NCBI RefSeq assembly: GCF_000001735.4
Contig: NC_003075.7
Coordinates: 9,239,001 to 9,303,000 of the forward strand
Origin: Arabidopsis thaliana
Lineage: Eukaryota; Streptophyta; Magnoliopsida; Brassicales; Brassicaceae
DNA length: 64,000 nucleotides
Direction: 5' to 3'
Part shown: one piece after another, positions 59,501 through 64,000 of the stretch
Position numbering within the stretch: position 1 is the first letter of the stretch
How the letters are laid out: every line of letters starts with the position of its first letter
Made by a program: the position numbers and the translations under genes
Notes under the pieces: generated by a model
Database searches by the model: none
What the model was told of the DNA's origin: nothing
The model's input: the letters and a program-made list of their open reading frames with translations, nothing else

Positions 59501-62500
59501 AAGCTAATGGTCCTAAAATAACAACAGGTACACGTTACTCACTTTGTTCGAACCGTGTTGCTCACTTTCTCCGGACCAAACAAAGCTTGGATTTCACAAA
59601 AGCAAGTCCTTAATACTGCTTTATCGAAAAAGAGAGTCCACAAGACTGTTACAAAGAAAGTATTAATACATTTAGGTAGCACCTTTGCTCTTAGTTGTTT
59701 ATTTAATAATTCTTTTAGAGGCTTGGCCTATGCCTGTGAAGCTTCCGTCAAAGCTTTTGCTAAATAAGAGGATTGAAAAGGGATCTCAATTCATACTACG
59801 TGGTCATCATACCAATGATTCAACTTTATGTTATTTTTATTTTGATAAGAAACATTAGGGTATAAAAAAACTTTATGGTGTATATATATACATTTTTTAT
59901 AATATTTCTTGGTATAGTCATTTAGAGGTTTTAAAACAAGAAATAATGAAATTTTCGGTGGTCAATGAGAAGAACATTCAGCAAGCCATCACCATTCCAA
60001 ATATCGCGTTTACGAAAAGAAGATCACCCTAACATGTCTTAATGTTTCAATTATACATAGAACAAGTATGTTTTAATATAGTTTTGGATAAATGTTTAGG
60101 TTTGTACGTAATGGTGACGAAGAAGAAATAAAAGGACTTCTCAACTTATTAGAAAGAATGGGAGTACATTTCTATGATGTCATGCTTCACATCAACGTTT
60201 TTTTGGTTCAGAAAAGTCTAATTATTAATTAGTCAACTCTTTGTGGTCATCACCTTATTACCCACACGTGTAAATAATGTTTTTTTGACCATTTCGTTCA
60301 ATTATAGATTCTCATATAAATTTTGTCTATTGTTCAGATTACTAATCCCGATAATGGTAGTAAAATTCTACATTAATACAACCCAATATGGTGCCACAAA
60401 AAGTTCATCATTCGCCACTCAATCACTAATGACTAATGAGTAAACATGCCGCCAAAGAAAAAAGAAATATTGAAACGGAGGAAGTAAGTGGATCCAATCT
60501 CATTTTGAATTCATAATAATTACCAAGTTTGATTAAAACTACATGCGCGTCTTTGTTTCGGACAGCGCAAAAGAGATTATGCCGGTGTGAGGATTAAGGA
60601 AAATTCATGATTAATTTGAATGTGAGACATGTACAAAAGTGTTTTCCATTTTTCTTTTTACTTTTTCGTTTTTTTTTTACTTATCTGCGAATGAAGTAGA
60701 AACTCAGACGCGTGTGCTACATAAAACATATGCAGATATTATGAAATAAAATACGTTTAAGTGGGTTTAGAAAAATAGAAAAGTTAAATAGAAAAATGAG
60801 AAGGAAGTGGAGATGGGAGGGCAACGAAAGATTGACCAAATAAAGTGTATGCAAATTAAAAATTGCAATAATGAAAGGGTCCAGGCACTATTCTTTTTTC
60901 CATATATCATCTCCCTTTCACTTCAAATAAACTTGTTTTTTAACTTCTTGTTTTTGAAAAGGACAAAGTAAGCTTTAGATGTGAAGACAAGCCATCATCT
61001 AATTTTGTTTGTTAATAAAAAATAACATTTCAAGTTTTCAACAAAAAAAACAAAAAATAGAGGTTTAACAGATTTTTTACTGTTTTAAACTACATATTCA
61101 AGTTTTATTCTGAAAATCATATAAATAGTTTTGTTAATAATATTACGTTTAGAAGTTCAAACGTTCAATACAAAACTAAAAATATATATATATATATATA
61201 TACTGCATAATTTGGTTTTATCCCAAAACAAAAAACACATCCAAAAAAGAAACCTCATTTGGTGGGGAAACAATTTAAAAAGCCTATGCTAATTTGGTCC
61301 AGTGGGCTTTCAACAAGAACAACTCTTGTGTATGTTTTCTATTAACAAAACTCTTACATCTACGAGACTACGACCCTCATTTTTTTTTGCTTCTACTACG
61401 GTATGATTTAGTAGGATACTAGCATAAACTACGCAATTTGGAACGTGAACAAGATTATATATAGTATTCTCGTTTTACCACAACCAAGTAATAACATGTG
61501 TATGTGAAACTGTGGAAGCAATTTCAATTTTAAAAGGGTTAAAATTGTGTGACAAATTTTTCTTGAAAGCTTAAGAGCAGCGGTGATCAAACACAAAATC
61601 AATAAAGCTTCTCGATTTACACCTGTTATTTTTTTAAGGATAATAAATAGGTGATTCACCCTTTCATGCATTGGCCTCCAATCTAAACATGATGCTTGAC
61701 ATGATTTGGCGCTAGTTCTTCATAACCAATAAGAGAATTTTTTTAAACAAAGACGTAGAACATTCATGATACATCATACATCCATGTTAAACATTACCCA
61801 TTTGCACTCTAATTTACTATATCATTTCTTTTTATCAATAACATATTCACATGTAATGTGAATCTCGATTTAACAAAATATCCCCTCATTTGTTTAATGA
61901 TGACCGGAATCCGAAAACAACGTCTACACTAACTTCCGAAATTTTTATAGCCGCTTCTTGAATTTCACAAATTGATCCCTAGATTAAGTGACTAACCGTA
62001 CCTGGTTTAATCCCAAAAAAATCTAGGTCTTGAACTCCGTCTAGCAAGGATTGATCTTCGTTGATGTATGTATAGACTAACCTTACTTGGTTTATTCCAA
62101 AATTCTTAGGTCTCTTAATATTCCTATTCTCTCATTATTCCAAAAAGGCTTAGATAAAGTTTACCTGCATACGTAATCAATGTAAACTCTTCCATTCTCC
62201 CGAAACTTGTCTTTTAATTACGGGCTACATTTAGAACATGGAAGTTTACCCAGTTATATTACCGAGTCGCGAACAAAGAAAAAAAAAAACAGATCATGTC
62301 AAAACTCACGGTCGACGCACGTGTTGTATGCGTTGCATCATTATCCTGTCGGTCGATTCAATCCAAATGCAGATCCATCTTAACGAATTCTCATAAAACA
62401 TAAGTTTGATTTTATTTTTAATTCCACAGATATTACCAACAACAACACAAACGTCAGAGTCTCAAATCATCAAAAGCTAGATAGATATACCCGAGAGAGA

Positions 62501-62529
62501 GATCGATCTACAAAAATCCAATTAAAGAT
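56531..62529. other. Gene-poor 6 kb gap
   Basis: The first 550 bases are the ARM-gene promoter, with CACGTG at 56725, 56901 and 57056. The rest is very AT-rich. Open frames up to 87 codons (58416, 58244, 59188, 59555) have no recognisable content. A TA run lies at about 61183-61201. I do not see transposon termini or an RNA gene. Confidence 0.5.
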
Positions 62530-62883
62530 CTATAACGCCTTGAAAGACTCAAGGCTCTTAGAATGAAGCCAAAGCTTTTCAACAACAACAGCCTCATAGT
62601 TCTTGATCTTACCACCACCATCCTTCGCCGCAATTTTCAGATCGTACTTTGTACCGGAGACCACTTGCGTCGTTCCCTCCACAACCTTGACGAAAACCAA
62701 CTTCTCCTTCGACTCCTTGTTATGTTCCTCGATGGCATACTTGGCGACCGCAACAACATCCGGATCAGATACATTCTTGATCGGCTTCCGGCTACCAAGA
62801 CCACCACCACCACCGAGACCTTCCACGACGGAGACAAGTGGGAGGAGGATGAGAGAGAGACAGATCAACGACTTCATCATCAT
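62530..62883 (-). CDS. CYS4: Phytocystatin CYS4, cysteine-protease inhibitor
   Basis: Secreted inhibitor of papain-type proteases. One exon of 117 residues. The first 22 residues ([20 protein letters not shown]) are a signal peptide. A Gly-rich part with the N-terminal GG clamp ([17 protein letters not shown]) is followed by the plant cystatin helix motif ([20 protein letters not shown]), the central loop QVVSG, and a Trp in the second hairpin (EKLWLHSK). All three inhibitory elements are present. Two other ATGs at the start are in frame (MMM), so the exact initiator is not certain. A TATA-like ttatata lies about 55 bases upstream. Confidence 0.95.
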
Positions 62884-63815
62884 ATTTTCGTTTCCTTAAC
62901 CTTTTTTAATTTTCGTGTGTTTAATGGTCTCTGGTGTTTATTATATAGACAAGACTTGTAGATTTGGTTTTGCTTTGGAATGTGGGCTGATAGTTCCAGA
63001 AATTTACGGAGATCTCAATTGTGTGTTACGCGGTGACGAGTGAATTGTCTTTTTACACCGTCAGATTTGACAACTGGATAAGTCCACGTGGCGAAAGATA
63101 ATGTACAACATGTTAAAGAGTCAACGAGGGTTGTCCCGTCACGTGTACTCGTAGTGGAGCAGAGCACTAAATGGGCCCATATATGTTGATTTGGGCCAAT
63201 CTAGATTTGCGTCGGCAACTCAGTATTTGTAGTACGACGTCGGTTTTGCTCTTTAGTCAAGAACTATGTTCAATGTTCATTCCCTGCTTCTTAATAGCCT
63301 GGTTTGACTGGTTGGCCCGTTGTTTTATTCCCTAGGGTGGAAAAATCCACAACCGTTAAAACCCAAACCGTGGTTAAATTGATTTGTTATTGCATTTAAA
63401 TCTCTCTAAATTAATATCCAGTATCCAATATAATGTTAATTCTAAATTAAGACCAAACTCGAAAACCAAGTTACAAATGGTTTTATATAATTTTAGTTTC
63501 TAAAAAAAAAACAAAAAAGGCAAACTGAAATCAAACCATAAACCGGATTAATCATCCATAAACCATAGTTATTGGCACAACACTAAATTGGCCCATATTT
63601 GTTTATTTGGGCCAATATCTACATATAACGTCTAGTGTTTTCCGAGCCTGGTTCTGGCCCAGAGTTTTTATTTTCCACAAGACGCAAGACAAATTCAACG
63701 GCTCAGATCATCCTGTTCCTTTCTAATTTACCGTAGACACGAGCACAGATGATTACGAAATCAAACGTAAGAAACGAAACAAAACTTTTGCTGCGGCGAC
63801 GATCGGCAATTCGAA
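62884..63815. promoter_or_regulatory. Divergent promoter region of CYS4 and the YbaK gene
   Basis: CACGTG boxes at 63085-63090 and 63140-63145 lie upstream of CYS4. A module with GGCCCAtat and tttgggccaat occurs twice, at about 63165-63203 and 63582-63616, the second about 200 bases before the YbaK start. TGGGCC-type site II boxes often drive housekeeping genes in dividing cells (established). Confidence 0.6.
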
Positions 63816-64000
63816 ATGGACGACGGAGAAGGCATGGAAACTGCAGCGGCAGAGCTTGAGAGACTCCAAATTGAAATCCTCCACAAAATCTCCATTCTTG
63901 AGAGCTCTTTTCTCCCACAGAATTCCTCTGCTGCTCCGTCGCCTTCTCTACCGGTTGATGAAAACGAAACTGTGACTCGCCTCTCCACCATTCTCCAGTC
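63816..64000 (+). CDS. YbaK/aminoacyl-tRNA-synthetase-associated domain protein (5' end only)
   Basis: Start of a gene that leaves the window on the right. The first 62 residues begin MDDGEGMETAAAELERLQIE and read ILHKISILESSFLPQ through TVTRLSTILQS. This part is a helical, charged lead-in with no catalytic residues. I identify it by synteny and memory of At4g16510 (YbaK/ProX-type tRNA editing domain protein). The YbaK domain itself is not in view, so the product name rests on context. Confidence 0.75.
   Translation, partial: MDDGEGMETAAAELERLQIEILHKISILESSFLPQNSSAAPSPSLPVDENETVTRLSTILQ

Noticed and set aside
58244-59767. Several 60-87 codon frames in the 6 kb gap
   Set aside because: AT-rich chance frames with no recognisable residue pattern or splice context.
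1-64000. Search for a CRISPR array, operon-like cluster or defence island
   Set aside because: The repeats seen are plant minisatellites, duplications and microsatellites; genes are separate intron-bearing eukaryotic units.

Overview
The window is nuclear DNA of a small-genome crucifer. Its gene content and order match Arabidopsis thaliana chromosome 4 around loci At4g16340 to At4g16510, recognised from memory of the proteins and not from a search. Supporting signs are short GT-AG introns, AT-rich intergenic DNA, plant-specific families (HIPP, CASPL, PPR, cystatin), two intact nuclear tRNA genes and a short Helitron. I see no bacterial, viral or organellar block and no CRISPR array.

Layout. 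0-2 kb: 5' end of SPIKE1 (minus). 2.7-3.1 kb: relic of a C2-domain gene. 3.5-4.7 kb: CBL6 (minus). 6.6-7.8 kb: SnRK1 beta subunit KINbeta2 (plus), with a frame conflict at its start. 8.5-11.1 kb: iron/oligopeptide transporter OPT3 (minus). 15.6-17 kb: isoprenylated HMA-type proline-rich protein (plus). 19-21 kb: plastid PPR-SMR protein SVR7 (plus). 21.6-22.8 kb: two small proteins (plus). 23.0-23.6 kb: plastid Ycf33-like protein (minus). 23.8-26.8 kb: SAGA adaptor ADA2b (minus). 28.6-30 kb: bHLH3/JAM3 (plus). 30.3-32.5 kb: NAR1/GOLLUM Fe-S protein (minus). 33-34 kb: CASP-like protein (minus). 35.8-37.1 kb: GET1-like protein (minus). 39.8 kb: small orphan (plus). 41.1-41.5 kb: complex I 20.9 kDa subunit (plus). 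41.5-46.6 kb: repeat-rich gap with a Helitron, a PPR relic and local duplications. 46.6-47.5 kb: five-exon basic protein (plus). 48.2 kb: tRNA-Thr. 48.9-50.5 kb: PPR E-class protein (minus). 50.7 kb: tRNA-Leu. 52.2-54.1 kb: inositol transporter INT4 (plus). 54.9-56.5 kb: ARM-repeat protein (minus). 56.5-62.5 kb: gene-poor gap. 62.5-62.9 kb: cystatin CYS4 (minus). 63.8 kb to the end: start of a YbaK-domain gene (plus).

The genes are independent eukaryotic transcription units with unrelated housekeeping, signalling and transport roles; there is no operon or gene cluster. I found no convincing new biological system. The points most worth a second look are the KINbeta2 frame conflict, relics and duplications (C2 relic, PPR relic, tRNA-Ser relic, Helitron, several tandem duplications), a perfect G-box palindrome in the bHLH3 leader, a G-box cluster upstream of OPT3, and a duplicated GGCCCA/TGGGCC module upstream of the YbaK gene.
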